DNA of 64,000 nucleotides from Agromyces italicus DSM 16388 (GTDB lineage: Bacteria; Actinomycetota; Actinomycetes; Actinomycetales; Microbacteriaceae), in contig NZ_ATXF01000006.1 in the NCBI RefSeq assembly GCF_000421545.1, forward strand, positions 434,001 to 498,000, written 5' to 3'. Below, piece by piece: positions 24,023 through 32,463 of this stretch. Positions within the stretch are counted from its first letter, which is position 1, and each line of letters begins with the position of its first letter. Made by a program: the position numbers and the translations under genes. The notes under the pieces are model-generated. The model saw only the letters and a list, made by a program, of their open reading frames with translations, made no database searches and was not told where the DNA came from.

Positions 24023-25033
24023 GTGTCGCAGCAGTCCGTGGCATCCGCCGAGAGGCCCGAGGCGCGCACCCGACCGGGTGCGCGCCTCGGGCGCGCGCGC
24101 CGCGCCGCACTCCCCCTGGCGATCCTCGCCACCCTCGGCCTCCTCACGCTCTCCCTCTTCGTCGGCGTCTACGACGTCGTCGGCGCCGACGGCGGTGCCG
24201 AGATGTTCGCCATCACCCGCGTGCCGCGCACGATCGCCCTGATGCTCGCGGGCTGCGCGATCGCGGTCAGCGGCCTGGTCATGCAGATGCTCACGCAGAA
24301 CCGCTTCGTCGACGCGACGACCGCGGGCACGACCGAGTGGGCTGCGCTCGGCCTCCTCCTCACGGTGCTGCTCTTCCCCGGCGCCGGCCTCGAGACCCAG
24401 ATGGTCGCCGCGAGCCTCGCCGCCTTCGTCGGCACGCTCGCCTTCCTCGCGATCCTCCGCCGCGTCGCGATCCGCACGACCCTCGTGGTGCCGCTCATCG
24501 GCATCATGCTCGGTGCCGTGGTGAGCGCGTTCACCACCTACCTCGCGGCATCAACGAACTCGCTGCAGATGCTCGGCACCTGGTTCATGGGCAGCTTCAC
24601 GAGCGTGGTGCGCGGCCGCTACGAGGTGCTCTGGGTGGTCGCGATCGTGACCTTCCTGATCTTCCTCGTCGCCGATCGTCTCACCGTCGCGGGCCTCGGC
24701 AGGGACGTCGCCACGACCGTCGGCGTGCGCTATGAGGCCGTGCTCGTCGTCGGCACCTCGCTCGTCGCGATCGCCACGGGCGTCACGACCGTCGTCGTCG
24801 GGTTCCTGCCCTTCCTCGGGCTCGTCGTGCCGAACGTCGTCTCGATGATCCGCGGCGACGACCTCCGCGGCAACCTGCCGTGGGTGTGCGTGGGCGGCGT
24901 CGCCCTCGTCACCGTGTGCGACCTCATCGGCCGCACGATCCGCATGCCGTTCGAGATCCCGGTGTCGATGGTGCTCGGTGTCGTCGGCAGCGCCGTGTTC
25001 ATCGCCCTCCTCCTGCGGAGGCCGCGTGGTTGA
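24023..25033 (+). CDS. Iron-siderophore ABC permease 1 (FecCD family)
   Basis: Polytopic inner-membrane subunit of the siderophore importer, 336 residues with about nine hydrophobic segments. The FecCD landmarks are RVPRTIALMLAGCAIAVSGLVMQ near residue 70, and GFLPFLGLVVPNVVSMIRGDD near residue 260, which contacts the ATPase. It starts at GTG 24023, 7 bp after the lipoprotein stop, with only a weak binding site, suggesting coupling. Overlaps the next permease. Confidence 0.9.
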   Translation: MSQQSVASAERPEARTRPGARLGRARRAALPLAILATLGLLTLSLFVGVYDVVGADGGAEMFAITRVPRTIALMLAGCAIAVSGLVMQMLTQNRFVDATTAGTTEWAALGLLLTVLLFPGAGLETQMVAASLAAFVGTLAFLAILRRVAIRTTLVVPLIGIMLGAVVSAFTTYLAASTNSLQMLGTWFMGSFTSVVRGRYEVLWVVAIVTFLIFLVADRLTVAGLGRDVATTVGVRYEAVLVVGTSLVAIATGVTTVVVGFLPFLGLVVPNVVSMIRGDDLRGNLPWVCVGGVALVTVCDLIGRTIRMPFEIPVSMVLGVVGSAVFIALLLRRPRG

Positions 25034-26036
25034 GATCATGAGCCGAGCGGGCCGGATGCCCCGTGCGGCGACCCGCACGCGGCGCCATCTCGGGGCGATC
25101 ATCGCGGGCGCCGCGGCGCTCGCCTTCATCGCCGGCATCCTCCTCGTCGACAACCCCGTGCCGTTCGGGCTGCCGGGCTTCTGGATCATCGTCGAGTCGC
25201 GGGCGGTCGCCGTCGCGACGATCGCGCTCGTCGCGATCTGCCAGGCGATGGCGACCGTGCTGTTCCACACGGCGACGGGCAATCGCATCCTGACCCCGTC
25301 GATCCTCGGCTTCGACGCGCTCTACGCGCTCATGCAGACCGCGCTCGTGTTCGTGTTCGGCATGGCTGCGACGCAGGTCGAGGGCCCGGGCAAGATCGTC
25401 GTGCAGAGCGTCGCGATGATGCTCTTCGCCACCCTGCTGTACGGCTGGCTGTTCTCGGGCCGGCGGCAGAACCTGCACGTACTGCTGCTCGTCGGCGTGG
25501 TGCTCGGGGTGGGCTTCGGCTCGGTGTCGACCTTCATGCAGCGCCTGCTCACGCCGAGCGAGTTCGACGTGCTCGCCTCGCGGCTGCACGGCTCGATCGG
25601 CAACGCGAACCCCGAGGTGCTGCCGTGGGCGGCGCTCCTCGTCGCGCTGATCGCGGTCGTCGTGTGGCGCCGGCGCAGGGTGCTCGACGTGCTCGCGCTC
25701 GGGCGCGACACCGCGGTGAACCTCGGCGTCGCATACCGTCGCGAGGTCGTCGGCCTCCTCGTCGTCGTCGCCGCGCTCATCGCGATCTCGACGACGATGA
25801 TCGGGCCGATGACCTTCTTCGGGTTCCTCGTGGCGACGCTGACGTACCAGTTCGTGCGCGCCGACCACCACGGCGCGGTGCTGCCGCTCGCCGTGCTCAT
25901 CGGGCTCGCCTCGCTCACGGGCGCGTACTTCGTGCTGCAGCACGTGTTCTACGCGGCCGGCCTCGTCACGGTCGTCATCGAGTTCGTCGGCGGCCTCGCC
26001 TTCCTCATCGTCATCCTGCGAAAGGGGCTCAGATGA
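25026..26036 (+). CDS. Iron-siderophore ABC permease 2 (FecCD family)
   Basis: Second membrane subunit, forming a heterodimer with the preceding permease. The 336-residue product repeats the family plan; ILTPSILGFDALYALMQ and the late TMIGPMTFFGFLVATLTYQF segment correspond to the conserved FecCD regions. GTG 25026 overlaps the end of the first permease and has GGAGG upstream; ATG 25038 is an alternative. Its stop overlaps the ATPase start by ATGA. Confidence 0.88.
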   Translation: MVEIMSRAGRMPRAATRTRRHLGAIIAGAAALAFIAGILLVDNPVPFGLPGFWIIVESRAVAVATIALVAICQAMATVLFHTATGNRILTPSILGFDALYALMQTALVFVFGMAATQVEGPGKIVVQSVAMMLFATLLYGWLFSGRRQNLHVLLLVGVVLGVGFGSVSTFMQRLLTPSEFDVLASRLHGSIGNANPEVLPWAALLVALIAVVVWRRRRVLDVLALGRDTAVNLGVAYRREVVGLLVVVAALIAISTTMIGPMTFFGFLVATLTYQFVRADHHGAVLPLAVLIGLASLTGAYFVLQHVFYAAGLVTVVIEFVGGLAFLIVILRKGLR

Positions 26037-26893
26037 GCACCACTCCCCCCGCGCCCATGATCACCCTCGACGCCGTGGCCAAGGGCTACGGCTCGACCCG
26101 CGCCCTCGGGCCGGTCGACCTCGAGATCGCCCACGGCGGCATCACCGCGCTCGTCGGTCCGAACGGCGCCGGCAAGTCGACGATGCTCACGATCATCGGG
26201 CGGCTGCTCGGCGCCGACGCGGGCGCCGTGCGGGTCGGCGGGCTCGATGTCGCGACGGCGAAGCCGCGCGAGCTCGCGAAGGTCGTGTCGATCCTCAAGC
26301 AGGAGAACCACTTCGTCGCCCGCCTCACCGTGCGCCAGCTCGTCGCGTTCGGGCGGTTCCCCCACTCGCAGGGCCGGCTCGCGGCATCCGATCACGAGGC
26401 GATCGACGAGGCCGTCGCATTCCTCGATCTCGCGCACCTCGAGCACCGCTTCCTCGACGAGCTCTCGGGCGGGCAGCGCCAGCGCGCCTTCGTCGCGATG
26501 GTGCTCGCGCAGGACACCGAGGTGCTGCTGCTCGACGAGCCCCTGTCGAACCTCGACATGCGGCACGCCGCACGCATGATGCAGCAGTTGCGCGACGCGG
26601 CCGACGTGCTCGGCAAGACGATCGTGCTCGTCGTGCACGACGTGAACTTCGCCTCGGTGTACGCCGACCGCATCATCGCCCTCGCCGACGGCGAGATCGT
26701 CGCCTCGGGCACGCCGGACGAGATCATGCGGCCCGAGGTGCTCTCGCGCGTGTTCGACACCCCCGTCGACGTCGTCGAGCACGCCGGCCAGCGCCTCGCG
26801 GTGTACTACCGGCCCGTACCCGTACCGACCGGATCCGACCCGTCCAGATCCGAACCGACCGCATCCGAACCGACCAGAATCGAGACCCGATGA
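26033..26893 (+). CDS. Iron-siderophore ABC importer ATPase
   Basis: Cytoplasmic ATPase of the importer, 286 residues, FepC/FhuC class. Walker A is GPNGAGKST near residues 42-50, signature LSGGQRQRAFVAM near 144 and Walker B VLLLDEPLSNLD near 164; the D-loop and H-loop (VHDVNFAS) are intact. The C-terminal 20 residues are an unusual four-unit pentapeptide tail (PTGSD PSRSE PTASE PTRIE) encoded by a 15-bp tandem repeat. Overlaps both neighbours by 4 bp. Confidence 0.92.
   Translation: MSTTPPAPMITLDAVAKGYGSTRALGPVDLEIAHGGITALVGPNGAGKSTMLTIIGRLLGADAGAVRVGGLDVATAKPRELAKVVSILKQENHFVARLTVRQLVAFGRFPHSQGRLAASDHEAIDEAVAFLDLAHLEHRFLDELSGGQRQRAFVAMVLAQDTEVLLLDEPLSNLDMRHAARMMQQLRDAADVLGKTIVLVVHDVNFASVYADRIIALADGEIVASGTPDEIMRPEVLSRVFDTPVDVVEHAGQRLAVYYRPVPVPTGSDPSRSEPTASEPTRIETR
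26825..26884 (+). repeat. 15-bp tandem repeat, four units, in the ATPase 3' end
   Basis: Units at 26825, 26840, 26855 and 26870 share CCGACCNGATCCGAA with few changes. They add a charged Ser/Thr/Pro tail to the ATPase, so repeat number changes would preserve the frame. Confidence 0.8.
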
Positions 26894-27663
26894 CCGCCTT
26901 CTCTCTCGCCCGCCGCCCGAAAGAGCTCGTCTTCCGGGCCGCCCGGCTCGCCGAGCGGCGCTTCCTCGCCGCCGACTACGTGCGCGTCCGGCTCGAGGGC
27001 GAGGCGCTCCGCGGCTTCGACTCGCCGGGCGCAGACGACCACATCCGGGTGTTCTTCCCGGGCGCCGACGCCGCGGCACTCTCCGTCGACGAGCTGCGCG
27101 CCGCACCGAGCCGCGAGTACACGCCGCTCGCGTGGGACGCCGCGGCCGGCACGCTCGACCTCGAGTTCCTCGTGCACGGTGACGAGGGCATCGCGGGGCG
27201 CTGGGCCGTCGACGCCGCGATCGGCGACTCGGTCGGCGTCGGCGGTCCGCGCGGCTCGCTCGTCATCGAGGGCGAGCCCGAGGGGTGGCTTCTGGCGGGT
27301 GACGAGACTGCGCTGCCCGCGATCCGTCGCCACATCGGCGGGATGCCGCGTGGTGCGCGCGGGCTCGTCGTCATCGAGGCGAGCGGGGCGGGCACCGAGT
27401 ACGAACTCGAGACGCCCGAAGGCGTGCGCATCGAGTGGCTCCGGCGCGACGCAACGGCGCCCGCCGCGGCACTCGCCGCCCGGCTCGGCGCCCTGACCGG
27501 CGACGAGCGCCCCGCGGGCGACGTCTTCGCGTTCGTCGCCGCCGAGCAGGCGATCGTGAAGCCGGGACGCGAGCTGCTCGCCCGCTGGGGTCTCGACGCC
27601 GAGCGCGCCGTGATCAAGGGCTACTGGCGTCGCGGTGATGCCGGGTACCACGCCCCGCACTGA
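26890..27663 (+). CDS. Siderophore-interacting protein (ViuB/FscN family reductase)
   Basis: Cytoplasmic flavin-dependent ferric-siderophore reductase that releases iron after import. The 257-residue protein has the FAD-binding beta-barrel with REYTPLAW (the usual R-x-Y-T-x-R region), HGDEGIAGRWAVDA, GGPRGSLV, then the NAD(P)H-binding half with LLAGDETALPAIRR and the C-terminal KGYWRRG motif typical of SIP proteins. Last gene of the operon, overlapping the ATPase stop by ATGA. Its presence shows the imported siderophore is probably reduced rather than hydrolysed. Confidence 0.92.
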   Translation: MTAFSLARRPKELVFRAARLAERRFLAADYVRVRLEGEALRGFDSPGADDHIRVFFPGADAAALSVDELRAAPSREYTPLAWDAAAGTLDLEFLVHGDEGIAGRWAVDAAIGDSVGVGGPRGSLVIEGEPEGWLLAGDETALPAIRRHIGGMPRGARGLVVIEASGAGTEYELETPEGVRIEWLRRDATAPAAALAARLGALTGDERPAGDVFAFVAAEQAIVKPGRELLARWGLDAERAVIKGYWRRGDAGYHAPH

Positions 27664-27718
27664 GCACCGCAGTGGCCCGTTCATCCGCGTTACGCTCCGA
27701 ATCGGAAGCGATCTCCCA

Positions 27719-27724
27719 TAGTGT
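27719..27724 (+). promoter_or_regulatory. -10 hexamer TAGTGT, leaderless promoter
   Basis: Ends 7 nt before the ATG at 27732. Confidence 0.45.
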
Positions 27725-27731
27725 GGAAACT

Positions 27732-28505
27732 ATGACCCTCGTCGAAACCGCTGCCGAACTCCGCCGCCTGCACACCGCCCCCGAACTCCTCCAGGTGGTG
27801 AACGTGTGGGACGTCGTGAGCGCGCGCGCCGTCGCCGCCCTGCCCGAGACTCGGGCGATCGCCACCGCCAGCCACTCGATCGCCGCGACCTTCGGCTACG
27901 ACGACGGCGAGCAGATCCCCGTCGAGCTCATGCTCGACATGGCGGGCCGGATCGCGCGCGCCGTCGACGTTCCCGTCTCGGCCGACCTCGAGGCCGGCTA
28001 CGGCGACCCGGGCTAGACGATCCGCCGCGCGATCGGCGAGGGCATCGCGGGCGCGAACCTCGAAGACCAGCTGAAGCCGCTCGCCGAGTCGGTGGCCGCG
28101 GTCGAGGCGGCCGTCGCCGCGGCCGAGGCCGAAGGGGTGCCGTTCGCCCTCAACGCCCGCACCGATGCGTGGCTGCGCGGCCACGACCGCCCCCGAGGGG
28201 AGTGGATCGCCGACGCCATCGAGCGCGGCCGCGCCTACCTCGCCTCGGGGGCGACGAGCGTGTTCGTTCCCGGCGCCTTCGGCGAGACCGAGGTCGCCGA
28301 GCTCGTCGACGGCATCGGCCGGCAGCGGGTGAACCTCATCGGCCTGCCCGGCGTGCCCGCGCCCGGCCGGCTCGAAGACCTCGGGGTCGCACGCGTCTCG
28401 TACGGTCCGACGACTCAGCGCATCGCGCTCGGCGCCCTGCAGGACCTCGCCGCCGAGCTCTACGCCGGCGGAGTGCTCCCCGACGGCATCCGCCCGCTCA
28501 ACTGA
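27732..28505 (+). pseudogene. Isocitrate lyase/PEP mutase family gene with in-frame stop
   Basis: A continuous frame of 257 codons encodes a complete PEP mutase/isocitrate lyase-superfamily protein, but codon 95 (28014-28016) is TAG. Before it come VVNVWDVVSARAVAAL, TASHSIAATFGYDDG and DLEAGYGDPG; after it TIRRAIGEGIAGANLEDQL, FALNARTDAWLRG and LGVARVSYGP. Family members normally have Glu at this point (GYGDPGET), so one G-to-T change of GAG explains the stop. The rest is undamaged. Recent nonsense mutation, sequencing error or readthrough cannot be told apart here. Confidence 0.87.
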
Positions 28506-28912
28506 ATCCGATCTCGACGCACATCGACTCGCCTCACCTCGTCTCGGCGACCCCGCGCGAGACGCTCGAGAAGCAGGCGGCCGGTCGGCGACGATGGCAT
28601 GACGGCTTCCCTTCGGGCTATGCCAGTTCCGCCTCATCTCGAGAACGGATGAGGCGGAACTGGCATAGCCCCGAGAGAAATACTGTCCGGGAGAACCGGG
28701 TCGCCGACCGGGATGGCCATGCAGGCGAATCGCCTCGCGGGGCGATGGGCTCGATGCGAGACTTCTGCGCTGATCTGCGAATCCCCCGCGTGATGGATGC
28801 CACGGGCCCGCCCCGCTCGCTAGGGTGAGCGTGAGGCGGCCCGGCCGCCTCGGGTCGTGCGGGGGCGCGGCCCGACTGCGGCTCACGACGGCCCCCGATG
28901 TGAGGAGCGCGC
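28506..28912. other. Gene-free region with a long hairpin
   Basis: No supported gene. It contains the perfect hairpin at 28617-28669 and, nearer the next gene, a likely -10 TAGGGT at 28821-28826 for the downstream ABC exporter. Confidence 0.7.
28617..28669. repeat. Perfect 21-bp inverted repeat, TGCCAGTTCC family
   Basis: Arms 28617-28637 and 28649-28669 are perfectly complementary (TGCCAGTTCCGCCTCAT plus GCTA), extendable by two pairs, with an 11-nt loop. Two head-to-head copies of the repeat at 18741 give a REP/BIME-like unit. It may also terminate transcription from the gene upstream. Confidence 0.85.
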
Positions 28913-29869
28913 ATGGCCGACGGCATCCCCATCGAGATCACGGGGCTCAGCAAGCACTTCGGCGCGGTCACGGCCGTCGACGATCTCAGCTTCACGGTCG
29001 AACCCGGAAGGGTCACCGGGTTCCTCGGGCCGAACGGCGCAGGCAAGACGACGACCCTGCGCGTGCTGCTCGGGCTCGTGCACGCGTCGAGCGGCACCGC
29101 GACCTTCGGCGGCACGCCGTACCGCGCGCTGCCGCGCCCGCTCGAGACCGTCGGCGCGGCGCTCGACGCGAACTTCCACCCCGGGCGCACCGCGCGCAAC
29201 CACCTGCGGGTGTACGCCACCGCCGCCGGCCTCCCGTCGGCGCGCGTCCCGGTGGTGCTCGAGCAGGTCGGCCTCGCCGAGTTCGCCGACCGCCGCGTGG
29301 GCGGGTATTCGCTCGGCATGCGCCAGCGCCTCGCCCTCGCCTACACGCTGCTCGGCGATCCCGGCGTCTTCGTCCTCGACGAACCGATCAACGGCCTCGA
29401 CCCCGAGGGCATCCGCTGGATCCGCGTGTTCCTGCAGACCCTCGCCCGCGAGGGCCGCACGGTGCTGGTCTCCTCCCACCTGCTCAGCGAGGTCCAGCAA
29501 TCGGTCGACGAGGTCGTCATCATCTCGCGCGGGCGTCTCGTGAAGCGCGGCACGCTCGCGAGCCTCGAGCTCGACTCGGCGCCGCGCACGATCGTCGACT
29601 CGCCCGACCGGGCGGCACTCGCGACCGCTCTCGACGACGCCGGCCTCGAGTACGACGCGGGCCGCAGCGGTTTCATCGTCGATGAGCCCGACCCGGCGCG
29701 GGTCGGCCACGCGGCGTTCGTCGGCGGGGTCGAGCTGAGCGCCCTGCACCGCCTGAAGTCGGGCCTCGAGGAGTCGTTCCTCTCGCTCGTGGGCGAAGAA
29801 CCCGGCGATGAACCCGGCGAAGCCCCGCCCGTCGACGAAGCACCATCCGACGAGGAGGGCGCGCGATGA
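28913..29869 (+). CDS. ABC exporter ATP-binding protein (ABC-2, bacitracin/lantibiotic-immunity type)
   Basis: A 318-residue ATPase. Walker A is GPNGAGKTT near residues 43-51, signature YSLGMRQRLALA near 141 and Walker B VFVLDEPINGLDPEG near 161. The signature is the YSLGM variant typical of CcmA/BcrA-like exporters. After residue 215 there is an accessory domain ending in an acidic Pro/Glu/Asp-rich tail that is probably disordered. ATG 28913 has GAGGAG upstream. It overlaps the permease gene by 4 bp (ATGA). Substrate unknown. Confidence 0.9.
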   Translation: MADGIPIEITGLSKHFGAVTAVDDLSFTVEPGRVTGFLGPNGAGKTTTLRVLLGLVHASSGTATFGGTPYRALPRPLETVGAALDANFHPGRTARNHLRVYATAAGLPSARVPVVLEQVGLAEFADRRVGGYSLGMRQRLALAYTLLGDPGVFVLDEPINGLDPEGIRWIRVFLQTLAREGRTVLVSSHLLSEVQQSVDEVVIISRGRLVKRGTLASLELDSAPRTIVDSPDRAALATALDDAGLEYDAGRSGFIVDEPDPARVGHAAFVGGVELSALHRLKSGLEESFLSLVGEEPGDEPGEAPPVDEAPSDEEGAR

Positions 29870-30693
29870 CCTTCTTCCGCGCACTCGGCGCCGAATTCCA
29901 GAAGCTCCTGACCACCCGCATGTGGTGGCTGCTCGCGATCCTGCTCGCCGCCTACGTCGCGTTCATGGCGGGCGGCCTCGGTGCGCTGTTCAGCTGGCTC
30001 GCCGCGAACCCCGACGCCGCGGCGCCATCGGGCGGCACGCCGCTGCCGGCCGACGTCGAGCTCGCACCGCTGCTCTACAGCTTCGCCTCGAGCATCGGCT
30101 ACGTGTTCCCGCTGCTCCTCGGGGCGCTCGCGGTCACGAGCGAGTTCCGGCACAAGACCCTCACGCCCACGTTCCTCGCCGACCCGCACCGCACCGTCGT
30201 GCTGTCGGCCAAGCTCGTCTCGCAGTTCATCGCGGGTGCCGTGCTCGGCGTGATCGGCTACGCGGTGTCGGTCGGCTCGGCAGCGGCCGCCCTCTCGGGC
30301 TTCGGCCTCGAGACCGGACTCGACTCGAGCGACACCTGGGCGCTCATCGGCCGCGGCATCCTCGCGATGGCGCTCTGGGGCGGCATCGGCGTCGGACTCG
30401 GCGTGCTCGTGACGAACCAGGTCGCCGCGGTCGTGATCGTGATCGCGTTCACCCAGTTCCTCGAACCGATCCTGCGGTTCGCCGCGTCGCTCAACGACGT
30501 CACCGCCGCGGTGGGCCGGTACCTGCCGGGCGCGGCCAGCGACGCCCTCGTCGGGGCGTCGTTCTACACGGTCGCCTCCTTCGGCGGCACCGAGGCGCTC
30601 GACTGGTGGCAGGGCGGGCTCGTGCTGCTCGCGATCGCCCTCGCGACCACCGCGATCGGCGGGGCGACGACCTGGCGAAGGGACGTCTCGTAG
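29866..30693 (+). CDS. ABC-2 type permease
   Basis: A 275-residue membrane protein with six hydrophobic segments and a long extracytoplasmic loop after the first (about residues 42-70). ALAVTSEFRHKTLTPTFLADP is the conserved cytoplasmic motif of ABC-2 permeases in this group (ITSEYRHGT-like). Coupled to the upstream ATPase by ATGA overlap, and followed without any gap by the winged-helix gene, so the three are one transcription unit. Confidence 0.87.
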   Translation: MTFFRALGAEFQKLLTTRMWWLLAILLAAYVAFMAGGLGALFSWLAANPDAAAPSGGTPLPADVELAPLLYSFASSIGYVFPLLLGALAVTSEFRHKTLTPTFLADPHRTVVLSAKLVSQFIAGAVLGVIGYAVSVGSAAAALSGFGLETGLDSSDTWALIGRGILAMALWGGIGVGLGVLVTNQVAAVVIVIAFTQFLEPILRFAASLNDVTAAVGRYLPGAASDALVGASFYTVASFGGTEALDWWQGGLVLLAIALATTAIGGATTWRRDVS

Positions 30694-31869
30694 GTGGACG
30701 CCGCCGAGCTGCGCTCGCGCCGGCTGTTCGCGCAGGGCCTGCGCGGCACGGTTCAGGGCGGCTCGGATGCCACGTGGTCGGCGCTGCCCGAGACGCCCGA
30801 CGCCGTCGTGGCGAGGGCGCTCGCCGTGCAGTCGCAGGAGTACCTCCCCGCCCAGTGGGGACTCGCCCAGCGCCTACCGGCGCGACCCGACGCGGCCGCT
30901 GTTGCCGCCCGCATCGACGACGGCGCGATCCTCCGCACGCACGTGCTGCGACCCACCTGGCACTTCGTGACGCCGGCCGACGCCCGATGGCTGCTCGAGC
31001 TGTCGGCGCCGCGGGTGCGGCAGCAGATGGCGGGGACCATCCGCAGGGCCGGTTGGGATGGTGAGGCCGGCCGCAGGGCCGTCGACGTCGTCGCCCGCGA
31101 ACTCGCGGGCGGCCACCGCACCCGGGGCCGGCTCGGCGAGGCGCTCGTGGATGCGGGTCTCCCGAGGGATGGGCTGATGTTCGTGCTGCTCCTCGCGGAG
31201 CTCGAACTCGTCGCGATCTCCGGTGCGAGCGCCGGCCGGCAACGCAGCTACGCGGCCTTCGACGAGCGGGTGCCCGCGGCCCCGCCGCGCGCCAGGGAGG
31301 AGGCGCTCGCCGAGCTCGCCGAACGCGCACTGCTCAGCCGCGGGCCGGCGACGACGCGCGACCTGGCGACCTGGTCCGGATTCACGCTCGGCGACCTCCG
31401 TGCGGCGCTCGTCGAGGCATCCGCTCGCACGGCCGGTCGCATCGAGCAGCTCGACGACCCCGACGAATCCGAACTCTGGCACGACGCCGCCGTCACGGCC
31501 GCCTGGACGTCGCGCAGCGGCGAGCGCGCGGTGGTCGACGACGACCCCGCACGCGTCGACCTGCTCCAGGGCTACGACGAGTACGTGATGGGGTACGCGA
31601 TGCCGCGCGCCTACCTTCAGCCGCCGGGCGTGGCCACCCCGGTCATTCCCGAGTTCCCGCTGCATGCGATGCTCGTCGGGGGCACCATGGTGGGCCGGTG
31701 GGCCCCCGTCGTGCAGGGCGCGTGCGTCACCCTCAGGGTGGTGCCGTGGCGCGAGTTCTCGCGCGCCGAACGCCGCTCGCTCGACGAACGACTCGCCGAG
31801 GTCACCGAGTTCCTCGGGCTTCCCTCGCAGATCGACGTCGAGCCGGTGGGGGCCGTCGAACCGGCGTGA
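30694..31869 (+). CDS. Winged-helix DNA-binding protein, AlkZ/YcaQ (HTH_42) family
   Basis: A 391-residue protein of the HTH_42 superfamily that includes DNA glycosylases AlkZ and AlkX, which unhook interstrand crosslinks or alkylated bases. Family signs are AVQSQEYLPAQWGLAQR near residue 50, including the QxQ motif used in catalysis, LRPTWHFVTPADARWLL near residue 85, and a C-terminal YDEYVMGY. GTG 30694 begins directly after the permease TAG. Linkage to an exporter is notable because AlkZ-type genes can protect producers of DNA-damaging metabolites; here no biosynthetic genes adjoin. Confidence 0.82.
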   Translation: MDAAELRSRRLFAQGLRGTVQGGSDATWSALPETPDAVVARALAVQSQEYLPAQWGLAQRLPARPDAAAVAARIDDGAILRTHVLRPTWHFVTPADARWLLELSAPRVRQQMAGTIRRAGWDGEAGRRAVDVVARELAGGHRTRGRLGEALVDAGLPRDGLMFVLLLAELELVAISGASAGRQRSYAAFDERVPAAPPRAREEALAELAERALLSRGPATTRDLATWSGFTLGDLRAALVEASARTAGRIEQLDDPDESELWHDAAVTAAWTSRSGERAVVDDDPARVDLLQGYDEYVMGYAMPRAYLQPPGVATPVIPEFPLHAMLVGGTMVGRWAPVVQGACVTLRVVPWREFSRAERRSLDERLAEVTEFLGLPSQIDVEPVGAVEPA

Positions 31870-31884
31870 GCCGCGCGGGGCTCG

Positions 31885-32463
31885 TCAGCCGAACAGCTCG
31901 CCGAGCGCCGTCACCACGAGGGCGACGAGCCCGCCGACGCTGATGAGGCACGCGCCCGCGAACACGCCGATCGACACGATCGCCGTGCGGCGCGAGCGGC
32001 GCGCGACCGAGGGCAGCGCCTCCGTCGTGTCGCGGGTCGGCGGCGGCCCGGCCGCGAATCGAGGGGGCGACGGCAGCGGGGATGCCTCGGGCGCCCGCGC
32101 CTCGTAGCGGTCGAGCACTCCGGGGCCGGCACCGGGTTCTGCGGTGCGCAGCACCTCCTCGGAGACGGGTGCGGGTGCCGGCCGGCGACGATCGCGACGG
32201 GTCGGTGCGCGCATGACGGACGCACCCTGATGCGTGAGGCGGGGTTTCGACGCGTCGGCCCGATCGACGACGACCGTGGCCTCGTCTGGTCCGGACGACC
32301 GCGGCACGACCACGGTCGCATCGGCGGCGGCGTCGGCGCGCACGACGGTGCGGTCGACGACCACGGTCTCGTCGTCCGTCCGCGAGACGACCACGGTGGC
32401 TTCGTCATGGAGGTCGGCGTACTCGAGGTCGTCGAGCATCGCACGGGCGGGATCGTCGTTCAC
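31885..32463 (-). CDS. Small membrane protein with four TVVV motifs
   Basis: A 192-residue protein of unrecognised family. The N-terminal half carries four copies of a (D/E/A)xTVVV motif within about 50 residues (DEATVVVSR, DDETVVVDR, ADATVVVPR, DEATVVVDR). A Pro/Arg-rich middle follows, and a single membrane helix lies near residues 163-188. The FHA protein of the same operon has a DRTVVVQRR copy. I infer that the Thr residues are kinase sites read by the FHA domain. GTG 32463 overlaps the phosphatase stop by GTGA. Last gene of the kinase operon. Confidence 0.75.
   Translation of the reverse strand: MNDDPARAMLDDLEYADLHDEATVVVSRTDDETVVVDRTVVRADAAADATVVVPRSSGPDEATVVVDRADASKPRLTHQGASVMRAPTRRDRRRPAPAPVSEEVLRTAEPGAGPGVLDRYEARAPEASPLPSPPRFAAGPPPTRDTTEALPSVARRSRRTAIVSIGVFAGACLISVGGLVALVVTALGELFG

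Noticed and set aside
28014-28016. TAG as a recoded (pyrrolysine) codon
   Set aside because: No pylTS genes or other in-frame TAG read-through are seen, and family members have Glu at the site; a point mutation or sequencing error is simpler.
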